Assembly (NCBI GenBank): GCA_002492525.1
Contig: DKZA01000003.1
Location: forward strand, 16,656-80,655
Source: Lachnospiraceae bacterium UBA7086
Lineage (GTDB): Bacteria; Bacillota; Clostridia; Lachnospirales; Lachnospiraceae
DNA length: 64,000 nucleotides
Direction: 5' to 3'
Position 1 is the stretch's first letter. Each line of letters opens with the position of its first letter. Below the pieces are notes generated by a model, which saw only the letters and a list, made by a program, of their open reading frames with translations, made no database searches and had not been told where the DNA came from. Position numbers and translations under genes: made by a program. Of the stretch, positions 42,776 through 52,008 are shown piece by piece.

Positions 42776-44158
42776 ATGAGAATTTCGATTCATAAAAGTT
42801 CTTCCGTGGATCTGCTTCATGGCCCCATTTTAAGATCCATGCTCATCTTTGCGATTCCCTTATTTTTTTCCGGTGTTTTTCAACAGTTGTATAACACCAT
42901 GGACACAGTCATCATAGGACATACACTGGGAGACGAGGCGTTAGCGGCTATGGGAGCGGCGGGGGCAGTGTATGATCTTCTGATGGGATTTGCCTTTGGA
43001 ATCGGTAATGGGCTGGCGATTGTAACGGCCCGCAGTTTTGGCAGCGGCGATATGGGACTGTTGAAAAAGTCTGTGGCGGCATCCCTGGTGATCGGGGCCT
43101 GTATTACAGCGGTGATGACAATAGTGGTACGGTTTATTCTGTATCCGTTTCTGGGTGTGTTGAATACACCGGCAGAGATTATAGACCAGTCTTATGCTTA
43201 TGTTTCTACAATTACCTTGTTTATGGTGGTTATGTTTGCCTATAACTTGTGTGCAGGACTTTTGCGGGCTATCGGTAACAGCGTGATGCCTTTGGTGTTT
43301 CTGATTTTGTCCACCATGTTAAATATCGTGTTGGATTTATTCTTTATTACCCAGTTGGGGATGGGCGTGCGGGGCGCGGCGGCAGCAACCGTAATTGCCC
43401 AGGGAGTATCGGTGGCGGCTTGTATCATTTACATAGGAAAGAAAGCCAGGATGCTGATTCCTGAAAAATCGCATTTTGTCTGGGACCAAAAGTTATATCA
43501 GGAAATGGTGGCGCAGGGGCTTTCCATGGGGTTTATGAACTGTATTGTCAGTGCGGGAACGGCAATTTTACAGTCTGGCATCAATGGCCTGGGATATCTG
43601 GTGATCGCGGGACATACGGCGGCCAGAAAACTTTTTCAGTTCCTGCTGATGCCCTCTATGGCGATTAATCAGACGGTCAGCACTTTTGTTTCACAAAACC
43701 GCGGAGCAGGGCAGGCCGGACGGATTAGAAAGGCAATGTTTTGTGCCTATCTTTACGGTTTGGCAGTGGCTTCCCTGGCGACTTTATTGATGGTGTTTTT
43801 GGCACCTACAGCGGTCAGGCTGTTGTCCGGCTCCTCCGAGCAGGTGGTGATCGAGAATGGGGCGATGTATCTTCGGGTAGTAGCGCCCAGTCTGGCTATT
43901 TTATGCGTTTTAAATGCCACAAGGATGGGTCTGCAGGCCGTGGGAAAGAAGATTCTTCCATTGCTTTCCAGTGTCATCGAACTGATAGGCAAGATTTTGT
44001 TTGTTATATTTTTCATACCCCGGTTTCAATATAAAGCAGTCATTTTCTGTGAGCCGATTATCTGGTGCTTTATGGTGACGGAACTTTTGATCGCGTTCTG
44101 GACGGATCCCTTTATCAAGGCAAAAGAAAAGGGAGCAGAGATTGAGAAAGGGGCATGA
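42776..44158 (+). CDS. MATE family efflux transporter 2
   Basis: A 460-residue exporter with 12 predicted helices. It opens LLHGPILRSMLIFAIPLFFSGVFQQLYNTMDTVIIG. It is only distantly like the divergent MATE 1, so the pair is not a recent duplication. Ribosome site AAAGGAA precedes the ATG at 42776. The stop overlaps the radical SAM gene start (ATGA), so the two are coupled, although a shared function is not obvious. Confidence 0.9.
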   Translation: MRISIHKSSSVDLLHGPILRSMLIFAIPLFFSGVFQQLYNTMDTVIIGHTLGDEALAAMGAAGAVYDLLMGFAFGIGNGLAIVTARSFGSGDMGLLKKSVAASLVIGACITAVMTIVVRFILYPFLGVLNTPAEIIDQSYAYVSTITLFMVVMFAYNLCAGLLRAIGNSVMPLVFLILSTMLNIVLDLFFITQLGMGVRGAAAATVIAQGVSVAACIIYIGKKARMLIPEKSHFVWDQKLYQEMVAQGLSMGFMNCIVSAGTAILQSGINGLGYLVIAGHTAARKLFQFLLMPSMAINQTVSTFVSQNRGAGQAGRIRKAMFCAYLYGLAVASLATLLMVFLAPTAVRLLSGSSEQVVIENGAMYLRVVAPSLAILCVLNATRMGLQAVGKKILPLLSSVIELIGKILFVIFFIPRFQYKAVIFCEPIIWCFMVTELLIAFWTDPFIKAKEKGAEIEKGA

Positions 44159-45036
44159 ATTGTAACATGCACTTTGTAGAAGCAAAGGGGATTCTATCCG
44201 CGCATAATGGGATGAATTTGTACAGGGGATGCACCCATGGCTGTATCTACTGTGACAGCCGCAGCAAATGCTATGGATTTACTCATGATTTTGAAGATAT
44301 TGAAGTGAAGCAAAACGCGCCACAGTTATTGGAACAGGCTTTACGGTCGAAACGTAAAAAATGTATGATCGGGACAGGGGCAATGTGTGATCCTTACATG
44401 CACTGTGAGGAAGAATTGGGACTGACCAGAAGATGTATAGAATTGATAGAAAGATATGGATATGGGTTAGCGATTCAGACGAAATCGGACCGTATCCTGC
44501 GGGATATGGATCTTTTGAAAAGGATTCAGGAGAAGGCAAAGTGTGTGGTGCAGATGACTATGACCACTTATGATGAGGAGTTGTGTCATATTTTAGAATC
44601 CAATGTATGCACCACAAAACGAAGGTTTGAGGTGCTCGAAATAATGCGGGATAATGGGATACCGACGGTCGTATGGATGAGTCCGATTCTTCCGTTTCTC
44701 AATGATACGAGGGAGAATATAGAAGGACTTTTGGACTATTGTGTGCGGGCGGGGGTATATGGCATCATTACCTTTGGTATGGGGATGACGCTGCGGGAAG
44801 GCAACAGAGAATATTTTTATCGGAAACTGAATGAACATTTTCCAGGTATGAAAAATAAATATCATCATAAATACGGTTATGCTTATGAGATTACCAGCGA
44901 CCATAACAAAGAATTGATGGCTATACTGTATAAGACCTGCGCACAATATGGAATTGTATGTGATGCGGATCAGGTATTTCGATATCTGCAAGAATTTCCC
45001 GAGAACAAAGGGTATGAACAGTTGTGTTTGTTTTAG
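44155..45036 (+). CDS. Radical SAM protein, spore photoproduct lyase-like (SPL) family
   Basis: A 293-residue radical SAM enzyme. The cluster motif is RGCTHGCIYCD (CX3CX2C). Next come IGTGAMCDPYMHCE (the family's GxxxDPY motif), AIQTKSDRILRD and VVWMSPILPFLND. The family is distantly related to spore photoproduct lyase, but its reactions are mostly unknown. It is shorter than true SplB and lacks its conserved catalytic Cys region as far as can be seen. It is translationally coupled to MATE 2 and is followed by a small Cys-containing protein. Confidence 0.87.
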   Translation: MNCNMHFVEAKGILSAHNGMNLYRGCTHGCIYCDSRSKCYGFTHDFEDIEVKQNAPQLLEQALRSKRKKCMIGTGAMCDPYMHCEEELGLTRRCIELIERYGYGLAIQTKSDRILRDMDLLKRIQEKAKCVVQMTMTTYDEELCHILESNVCTTKRRFEVLEIMRDNGIPTVVWMSPILPFLNDTRENIEGLLDYCVRAGVYGIITFGMGMTLREGNREYFYRKLNEHFPGMKNKYHHKYGYAYEITSDHNKELMAILYKTCAQYGIVCDADQVFRYLQEFPENKGYEQLCLF

Positions 45037-45077
45037 TCTGCCGGGCATGGATGTGCGAGGAAAGAAAGGATTGGAAA

Positions 45078-45341
45078 ATGGAGATTACAAGAAAGGTAAA
45101 TATAGAGATGGAGAAAAAAGAAACGGAAGGCATGGATAATAAACAGAGAGAAGAACAGGAAATTACAGATATGGTAAAGCTGCTGGATGGTTTTGCGGAT
45201 TCCGGGGACAGCCGGTTAAAAATAAACATGTCCGATGAGCTGGAAGAAGGTCAGATACAGCGGGTATATCATCATGGCAGATGTGATGTGGGAAGCCCGT
45301 GGGCCTGCGGCAATGCTTTTGATGCACAGACCGAAAAATAG
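45078..45341 (+). CDS. Small protein with Cys-containing C-terminus
   Basis: An 87-residue protein. The first half is charged and helical (MEITRKVN..., REEQEITDMVKLLDGFADSGDSR). The C-terminal ~30 residues hold YHHGRCDVGSPWACGNAFD, with two Cys spaced nine apart and two His, suggesting a metal site or a modified peptide. The ATG has AAAGGA upstream. It lies between the radical SAM gene and pepP. I do not recognise the family. Confidence 0.6.
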   Translation: MEITRKVNIEMEKKETEGMDNKQREEQEITDMVKLLDGFADSGDSRLKINMSDELEEGQIQRVYHHGRCDVGSPWACGNAFDAQTEK

Positions 45342-45400
45342 TGCAGCTTACCAAATCGCAGACAGATAATTCGGACGGTTTCTATGGAAGGGAGAACGAT

Positions 45401-47194
45401 ATGAAGGTAGAGGATAAATTGCAGATGCTCAGGGAGCAGATGAGAAAACGCGGCCTGGCGGCTTACATTGTTCCTACGGAGGATTTTCATAATTCAGAAT
45501 ATGTAGGAGACTATTTCAAGGCAAGAGAGTATCTGTCCGGGTTTACCGGATCAGCTGGTACGCTTTTGGTGTGCAGGGACAGCGCGGCCTTGTGGACAGA
45601 CGGCAGATATTTTCTGCAGGCAGATCAGCAGCTTTCGGATGTTCCTATCGACTTGATGAAGAGCGGACAGCTCGGAGTGCCTACCCTGGCGGAATATCTG
45701 GAAGGACATCTGAAGTCCGGGGATAAGGTCGGATTTGACGGCCGGACGGTAACGAGGGCATTTGTGGAAGAATTGGATAAAAAGCTGGCAGATAAACAGA
45801 TTACTTACTATAGTGAAGAGGATCTGGCGGATCTGGTCTGGCCTGACAGACCAGCCCTGTCGGCGGAGCCTGTGTGGGAGCTTGACGTGGAGTACGCAGG
45901 GCTTTCCAGGGAAGAGAAGCTTCGCATGGTACGAAGCAAAATGAAAGAGGAAAAGGCGGATGCACTGCTTGTGACGGCCCTGGATGAGATTGCCTGGCTT
46001 CTCAATCTGCGTGGAAATGATGTGTGTAATACACCGGTTTTTCTGGCATATATGCTGTTGGCAGAGGATAAGGCGGTGTTATGTGTCCAGGCAAGAATAC
46101 TGTCGCGTGAGATAGAAGAGAAGTTAAAGAGTGCGGGCGTTTGTGTCCGGCCTTATGATGAGATTGAGGAATTGGTGGGCAGATTGCAGACAGGACAGAG
46201 AATCTGGGCAGACGGCAGGCGTGTTAATTACAGACTGTTGCAGGCGATTCCGGAAGGGGTTTTGCAGCTTGACAAGCCAAGCCCTATGGAAGGGATGAAA
46301 GCGGTCAAAACACCGGAAGAGATGGCACATCTCCGGAGCGCTCATGTGAAGGATGGTGTGGCGGTAACACGGTTTATACGTTTCCTGAAGACACATGTGG
46401 AGAAAGAGAAGATTACGGAGATGAGTGCAGCCGGTGTGCTGGAAGGTTTCCGAAAGGAGATGGAAGGGTATCTGGGGCCCAGCTTTGACCCCATTATTGC
46501 CTATGGTCCACACGGTGCGATTGTGCACTATGCGGCCACGCCTGAGACGGATGTAGAGATGCAGCCTAAGAGCCTGTGTCTTGCGGATACGGGAGGACAT
46601 TACAAAGAGGGAACCACGGATGTCACACGAACGATCGTCTTAGGGGAACTTACCGAGGAAGAGAAGAGAGATTATACGCTGGTGCTGAAAGGGCATCTGC
46701 GGTTGGGTGCGGCCAGATTCCTGCAGGGGGTCTGCGGCCAGAATCTGGATTGTCTGGCAAGGGAACCTTTGTGGGAAAACGGCTTGGATTATAATCATGG
46801 TACAGGACATGGTGTGGGCTATCTTCTGAGCGTTCATGAAGGTCCGCAGAATATAAGGTGGCGTATGAATAAGGAGATTGCCTGTGCACCGCTTGAGGAA
46901 GGCATGGTTATTTCTAATGAGCCGGGGCTTTATGTGACAGGCAGGTTTGGAATCCGGCATGAGAATCTGGTTCTGTGCCGCAAAGGGGAAGAGAATGAAT
47001 ATGGGCAGTTTATGTATCTGGAACCGTTGACTATGGTACCTTTTGACAAGGACGCTATAGAGGTGTCTCTGCTGAATGAGCAGGAACTGGAATGGCTTAA
47101 CGCATATCACAGGAAGGTATATAAAACGCTGGCGCCTTGGCTGACACAGGAAGAGCAGGATTGGCTGCGGGAGGCCACATCGGTTCTGAAATAG
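45401..47194 (+). CDS. M24 family Xaa-Pro aminopeptidase
   Basis: A 597-residue three-domain enzyme. Two creatinase-type N-terminal domains (about 1-290; opening LAAYIVPTEDFHNSEYVGDYF) precede the pita-bread M24 catalytic domain. Metal ligands are in ADTGGHYKEGTTDVTR (two Asp), GTGHGVGY (His), SNEPGLY (Glu) and RHENLV (Glu). A ~60-residue C-terminal domain follows. It removes N-terminal residues preceding proline, a cytoplasmic peptide-recycling role. The long form resembles eukaryotic APP1 and is common in Clostridia. The ATG at 45401 has AAGGGAG upstream. Confidence 0.93.
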   Translation: MKVEDKLQMLREQMRKRGLAAYIVPTEDFHNSEYVGDYFKAREYLSGFTGSAGTLLVCRDSAALWTDGRYFLQADQQLSDVPIDLMKSGQLGVPTLAEYLEGHLKSGDKVGFDGRTVTRAFVEELDKKLADKQITYYSEEDLADLVWPDRPALSAEPVWELDVEYAGLSREEKLRMVRSKMKEEKADALLVTALDEIAWLLNLRGNDVCNTPVFLAYMLLAEDKAVLCVQARILSREIEEKLKSAGVCVRPYDEIEELVGRLQTGQRIWADGRRVNYRLLQAIPEGVLQLDKPSPMEGMKAVKTPEEMAHLRSAHVKDGVAVTRFIRFLKTHVEKEKITEMSAAGVLEGFRKEMEGYLGPSFDPIIAYGPHGAIVHYAATPETDVEMQPKSLCLADTGGHYKEGTTDVTRTIVLGELTEEEKRDYTLVLKGHLRLGAARFLQGVCGQNLDCLAREPLWENGLDYNHGTGHGVGYLLSVHEGPQNIRWRMNKEIACAPLEEGMVISNEPGLYVTGRFGIRHENLVLCRKGEENEYGQFMYLEPLTMVPFDKDAIEVSLLNEQELEWLNAYHRKVYKTLAPWLTQEEQDWLREATSVLK

Positions 47195-47219
47195 ATTGGG
47201 AAACAGAAGGAGGGTATCT

Positions 47220-48365
47220 ATGAAATATAGAATGTTGGGAAGAACAGGGTTAGAGGTAAGTGAGATCGGTCTGGGCGGTGAGTGGCTGGAGCGTCATAAT
47301 ACCCAGGAAGTAAAAGAGGTAGTCGATGCCTGTGAGCAGGCGGGAATTAATATTCTGGACTGTTGGATGTCAGAACCCAATGTACGTTCCAATATTGGCA
47401 AAGCATTGGCAGGAAGGCGGAATAAGTGGTATATTCAGGGACATATCGGTTCTACCTGGCAGGATGGACAGTATGTCCGCACCAGACAGCTTCACAAGGT
47501 TAAGGAGGCATTTGAAGATCTGCTTACCAGGATGCAGACAGATTATATTGATCTTGGCATGATTCATTTCGTGGATGAGACTGCGGAATTTGATCGTGTG
47601 ATACAGGGTGAGTTTATGGCGTATGTGCGCAGCTTAAAAGAGACGGGCAGGATACGGCACATCGGTTTAAGTACGCATAATCCTGATGTGGCAAGGCTGG
47701 CTGCAGAACAAGGGGAGATTGAGATGATTCTCTTTAGCGTAAATCCAGCCTTTGACTTACGGCCGGCCACGGAGAACATTGATGAGTACTTTGCGGAAGA
47801 ATATGAAGATGGACTGGCAGGCATTGCACCGGAGAGAGAGGCTTTATATAAGATTTGTGAACAGCAGAATGTGGGAATCACTGTCATGAAGGGGTATGCC
47901 GGCGGCAGGCTGTTTGATGCAAAGACATCGCCTTTTGGCGTGGCGCTTACCCCCGTACAGTGTCTGCACTATGCACTCACAAGGCCGGCAGTGGCCAGTG
48001 TAATGGTGGGATTTGATACGCCGGAACATGTATGGGCGGCTGCAGCTTATGAGACAGCCACGGAGGAAGAAAAGGATTATGCCAGTGTATTGGCCAAGGC
48101 TCCTTATCATGCATATCCCACCGGACAGTGTACCTATTGTGGTCATTGTGCCCCCTGTCCGAAAGGAATCGATATCGCAATGGTCAATAAACTATATGAT
48201 CTGGCGGTTATGCAGGAGGAAGTACCGGCAACTATCCGGGCACATTATGAACAGCTTAAAGCTTCGGCAGCAGACTGTATTGGATGTAAAGCGTGTGAGA
48301 GCAGATGTCCGTTCCAGGTAGCGGTGGCGGAAAGAATGGAGAAAGCAAAGAGCCTTTTTCAATAA
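47220..48365 (+). CDS. Aldo/keto reductase with C-terminal 4Fe-4S domain
   Basis: A 381-residue protein. An AKR barrel covers about residues 1-285 (LGRTGLEVSEIGLGG..., RMQTDYIDLGMIHFVDE...). The Fe-S module is near the C-terminus: CTYCGHCAPCPKGIDI and CIGCKACESRCPF. The Fe-S AKR family is widespread in anaerobes; substrate unknown. In the barrel the usual catalytic Tyr position cannot be placed with confidence. The ATG at 47220 follows AAGGAGGG. It begins 25 bases after pepP. Confidence 0.9.
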   Translation: MKYRMLGRTGLEVSEIGLGGEWLERHNTQEVKEVVDACEQAGINILDCWMSEPNVRSNIGKALAGRRNKWYIQGHIGSTWQDGQYVRTRQLHKVKEAFEDLLTRMQTDYIDLGMIHFVDETAEFDRVIQGEFMAYVRSLKETGRIRHIGLSTHNPDVARLAAEQGEIEMILFSVNPAFDLRPATENIDEYFAEEYEDGLAGIAPEREALYKICEQQNVGITVMKGYAGGRLFDAKTSPFGVALTPVQCLHYALTRPAVASVMVGFDTPEHVWAAAAYETATEEEKDYASVLAKAPYHAYPTGQCTYCGHCAPCPKGIDIAMVNKLYDLAVMQEEVPATIRAHYEQLKASAADCIGCKACESRCPFQVAVAERMEKAKSLFQ

Positions 48366-48394
48366 GAAATACAATTGTCGGTGGAGGAGTTAGT

Positions 48395-51300
48395 ATGAAA
48401 CGGAGTAAGAAATCATTGTGGAATATCACGTATCTTTTGTTCCTGCTGGCTGCTGTGATCGTGTTGTTTTATTGGTATGCTGCGCAAAATGACAAACGGA
48501 TTGAGTCACAGAACAGAACTTATGCAAGCGATTCTGCAAAGCAGACAGGTAATCGTATCGGAGATGAATTCAGCAATGCTTTAAACAGGATAAGTACCTA
48601 TTCGTATTTCCTGGGAGAAAGCTTGTCGGAACCTGTGGTCAGCCCGCAAATGCTTAAGGATATGGCGGAGAATGCTTTGTTTGATGCTTTTCGGTTTGCA
48701 GGCACAGACGGCTATTGTGTAATGGTGGATGGCAGTACGATTGATGTGTCAGACAGAGAGTATTACATACAGGGTATGAAAGGGGAGAGTGGTATCTTCG
48801 CGACCGTTGAGTCCAGAGTCACCAATGAGTCTATGGTCAGCTTTTATACACCGGTTTATTATCAGGGAAAGATAATCGGGGTGTTGTTGGGTGTATACTC
48901 TGCAAATGATTATTTACAGCATCTTCTTGAGACGAGTTATTTTGGGGAATCTGCGGATGTGTTTTTGTGTACGGAGGACGGAACCGTAATCGCAAGTTCC
49001 AGAGGAGAAGGATACAATGTAAATATAATAGACGAGATTCTTTCGTCCGGTCTCTTTGATGGAACGATGCATGAACAGCTGCAGGATGTGTTTGCAAATC
49101 CGGGGGAAAGTACCTTTATCTGTAAAGAAAATGACGATGTTGATAATATTTGTATTATCAATCTTTCCGGGAACGAATTTGTCCTTGTGCAGGCGTTTCC
49201 CAGAAGTGTCACACAGAGGATGCTTGCCAGGGCAAACCGCACGGGTATTATATTGGAAGCGCTGCTGATAAGTTCTTTTGTGATTTATATCATCGCGTTG
49301 ATGATGCGAAGCAGGAAGGAAAAAAAGATTCTGGCACTGGAAAATCAGGAAATGAGTTATGTGATCAGTGGAATCAGCACGCTGTTTGCACGTTTTGTCA
49401 TGATTGATCTGGAGGCCGATCGCTATCAGTATCTGGCAGGCACCAGTCCGGAATATGAGGGACTGGCGCGGAGCGGGGAATATGCAGCATTTGTTGATTA
49501 TCTTTGCTCTTTTTTGCCGGAGGAGGAACATCGCAAAGAACTGGCCCAGCGGCTTGCCAGAGAGAACGTCATCTCAGAGTTTGAAGAGGGTGAGATGGAT
49601 GCGCGTTACGAATATCAGGCAGAGAGAAACGGGAAAAGGGAATGGGAACATATGAATGTGATCTGTCTGGAGAGGAAGGAAGGGCGTGCAAGCAAGCTTC
49701 TGTTTATCAGACAGAACATTACGGAGGTTAAAGAGAAAGAACTGCAGATTCAGGCGAAGATGGCGGTTGCCAACAGAAAAGAACGGCAGTATCGGATTGC
49801 GATCATTTCCAATTCTATCTGTACTTATGAGTTTAATCTGACGCAAGACCATATAGAGCATGACATCATACGGGTGATGCCGGACGGAAATAAGATTTCC
49901 ATGCTGACGGCAGTGGGACTTGAAGCACCTTGCAGCGCATCCGACTGGTTTAAGCAGTGTGAGAATTATGTGGCATATGAGTCCCTGGAGGATTATAAGA
50001 AAACATTAAATGTGGCGTATCTGCAAGAGTGTTTCAGGCAGGGCAATGCGGAAGTAAATGTGGAATACTGGAGCACGGATTCAAGCGGGGAAAGAATGTG
50101 CGTCCGACAGTCCTTTATTATGACACCGGAGGATGAGACGGGCGACATTGTGGTTATGGTAGTGACCAAGGATATTACGGAACAGGTAAGACAGCAGAAA
50201 GAGCAGACGCTTGCCTTGAAGGAAGCATTGATGCAGGCGCAGCATGCCAACAATGCCAAGACCACGTTCCTGTCCAATATGTCTCATGACATTCGTACCC
50301 CCATGAACGCAATCATCGGCTTTACGACGCTTGCGATCAGTCATATTGATAATAAGGAACATGTAAAAGATTGTCTGCAGAAGGTGCTTGCTTCCAGCAA
50401 TCATCTGTTGAGTCTGATAAACGATATTCTGGATATGAGCCGGATTGAGAGTGGAAAGGTACAGATTAAGGAACAGGAGTGCAATATTTCCGAGATGATG
50501 CATAATCTGGTAAATATTGTACAGCCCCAGGTAAAGGCAAAGCAGCTGGAGTTGTTTATTGATACCTTTGATGTGACCAATGAAGATGTGATTGCAGATT
50601 CTCTGAAGATGAATCAGGTGTTCGTTAATCTGATGAGCAATGCGGTGAAATATACTCCGGCAGGCGGAATCATCAGTTTCCGGATCATGCAAAAGACAAC
50701 ATTCCGCCGGGGATATGGGGATTATGTATTTACCCTGAAGGATAACGGCATTGGTATGGATCCGGAATTTGTGAAGCACATTTTTGAGCCTTTTGAGCGG
50801 GAGCTGAGTGCAACCCAGAGCGGTATTCAGGGTACCGGGCTTGGCATGGCCATTACAAAGAATATTATTGATATGATGGGCGGTACGATTACTGTGCACA
50901 GCGAGAAGGGTAAGGGCAGTGAATTTATCGTGGAATTGAGCCTGAAACTTCAGGATGTGGAGAAGAATACCAAACAGATTGAGGAGCTGGAGGGACTGAG
51001 GGCTTTGGTCGTAGACGATGATTTTGATACCTGTGACAGTGTCAGCAGGATGCTTTCCCAGATTGGTATGCGGTCAGAATGGACGACTTCAGGAAGAGAA
51101 GCCGTATATCGTGCCAAGAAAGCCCATGATGAGGGAGATTCCTACCATACTTATATCGTTGACTGGCAGATGCCGGAGACCAGTGGAATCGAAACGGCCA
51201 GAAGAATCCGTCATGCGGTCGGCAACGAAGCACCAATCATTATTCTGACAGCTTACGACTGGACAGACATTGAAGAAGAAGCAAAAGCAGCAGGTATTAC

Positions 51301-51793
51301 GGCATTTTGTGCGAAACCGCTTTTCATGTCCGACTTAAAGTCGGCATTGCTGGCGGCCAATAATTTGATTGAAAAAGAAGAAGAAGTTGCAGAATGGACA
51401 TTGGCTGACTTTAAGGGGAAGCGCGTACTGCTTGTGGAGGATAACGAACTCAATAGAGAGATTGCACAGGCGATTCTGGAAGAGACTGGATTCGTAGTGG
51501 AGACGGCACCTGACGGAACGGATGCAGTTGATATGATGAAGAAGGCGGAAGAAAACTATTATGATGTGATCCTTATGGATGTGCAGATGCCGGTCATGAA
51601 CGGTTATGAAGCGACACGCGAGATCCGTTCCCTGCATAGGGAGGATGTAAAGAATCTTCCGATTATTGCCATGACTGCAAATGCCATGGATGAGGATAAA
51701 GAAACCGCACTCAAAAGCGGTATGAACGCTCATCTGGCAAAACCGATCAGCGTGGATTTATTCATTGCCACGCTGGGCAGATTTTTGAATTAA
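48395..51793 (+). CDS. Hybrid sensor histidine kinase with two receiver domains
   Basis: A 1132-residue membrane kinase. A helix at ~10-30 and an extracellular Cache-like sensor (~35-285; DGYCVMVDGSTIDVSDREYYIQGMKG) come first, then a helix at ~290-312. A PAS-like region (~320-600) follows, with a dimerisation domain carrying H631 (SHDIRTP) and an ATPase domain (NLMSNAVKYT, DNGIGMD, GTGLGMAI). Receiver 1 has D923 (IVDWQMP); receiver 2 has D1062 (LMDVQMPVMNG). Both receivers keep their phospho-acceptors, so a phosphorelay is possible. No output partner is adjacent. The ATG at 48395 has GGAGGAG upstream. Confidence 0.93.
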   Translation: MKRSKKSLWNITYLLFLLAAVIVLFYWYAAQNDKRIESQNRTYASDSAKQTGNRIGDEFSNALNRISTYSYFLGESLSEPVVSPQMLKDMAENALFDAFRFAGTDGYCVMVDGSTIDVSDREYYIQGMKGESGIFATVESRVTNESMVSFYTPVYYQGKIIGVLLGVYSANDYLQHLLETSYFGESADVFLCTEDGTVIASSRGEGYNVNIIDEILSSGLFDGTMHEQLQDVFANPGESTFICKENDDVDNICIINLSGNEFVLVQAFPRSVTQRMLARANRTGIILEALLISSFVIYIIALMMRSRKEKKILALENQEMSYVISGISTLFARFVMIDLEADRYQYLAGTSPEYEGLARSGEYAAFVDYLCSFLPEEEHRKELAQRLARENVISEFEEGEMDARYEYQAERNGKREWEHMNVICLERKEGRASKLLFIRQNITEVKEKELQIQAKMAVANRKERQYRIAIISNSICTYEFNLTQDHIEHDIIRVMPDGNKISMLTAVGLEAPCSASDWFKQCENYVAYESLEDYKKTLNVAYLQECFRQGNAEVNVEYWSTDSSGERMCVRQSFIMTPEDETGDIVVMVVTKDITEQVRQQKEQTLALKEALMQAQHANNAKTTFLSNMSHDIRTPMNAIIGFTTLAISHIDNKEHVKDCLQKVLASSNHLLSLINDILDMSRIESGKVQIKEQECNISEMMHNLVNIVQPQVKAKQLELFIDTFDVTNEDVIADSLKMNQVFVNLMSNAVKYTPAGGIISFRIMQKTTFRRGYGDYVFTLKDNGIGMDPEFVKHIFEPFERELSATQSGIQGTGLGMAITKNIIDMMGGTITVHSEKGKGSEFIVELSLKLQDVEKNTKQIEELEGLRALVVDDDFDTCDSVSRMLSQIGMRSEWTTSGREAVYRAKKAHDEGDSYHTYIVDWQMPETSGIETARRIRHAVGNEAPIIILTAYDWTDIEEEAKAAGITAFCAKPLFMSDLKSALLAANNLIEKEEEVAEWTLADFKGKRVLLVEDNELNREIAQAILEETGFVVETAPDGTDAVDMMKKAEENYYDVILMDVQMPVMNGYEATREIRSLHREDVKNLPIIAMTANAMDEDKETALKSGMNAHLAKPISVDLFIATLGRFLN

Positions 51794-52008
51794 ATAGCCG
51801 GATATTTCCAGGAAATCTTTCGGAAATACTCTATACAAGCCGTTGCAGATATGGTATAGTTGTTAAGGATTGTTACAAAATGTAATAATTTGTAATAATT
51901 TATAGAATATTACAAAGCATAAAACAATCCATGCCAAAGAAGAAGGAGTAAAATACGGAGGGAGGAATATCTGCCGGAATCGGTACGGCTGGCGGATATA
52001 AAATACAA

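Noticed and set aside
50081..50899. A 272-codon minus-strand frame inside the hybrid kinase gene.
   Set aside because: It is fully antisense to conserved kinase motifs and its translation shows no recognisable features.
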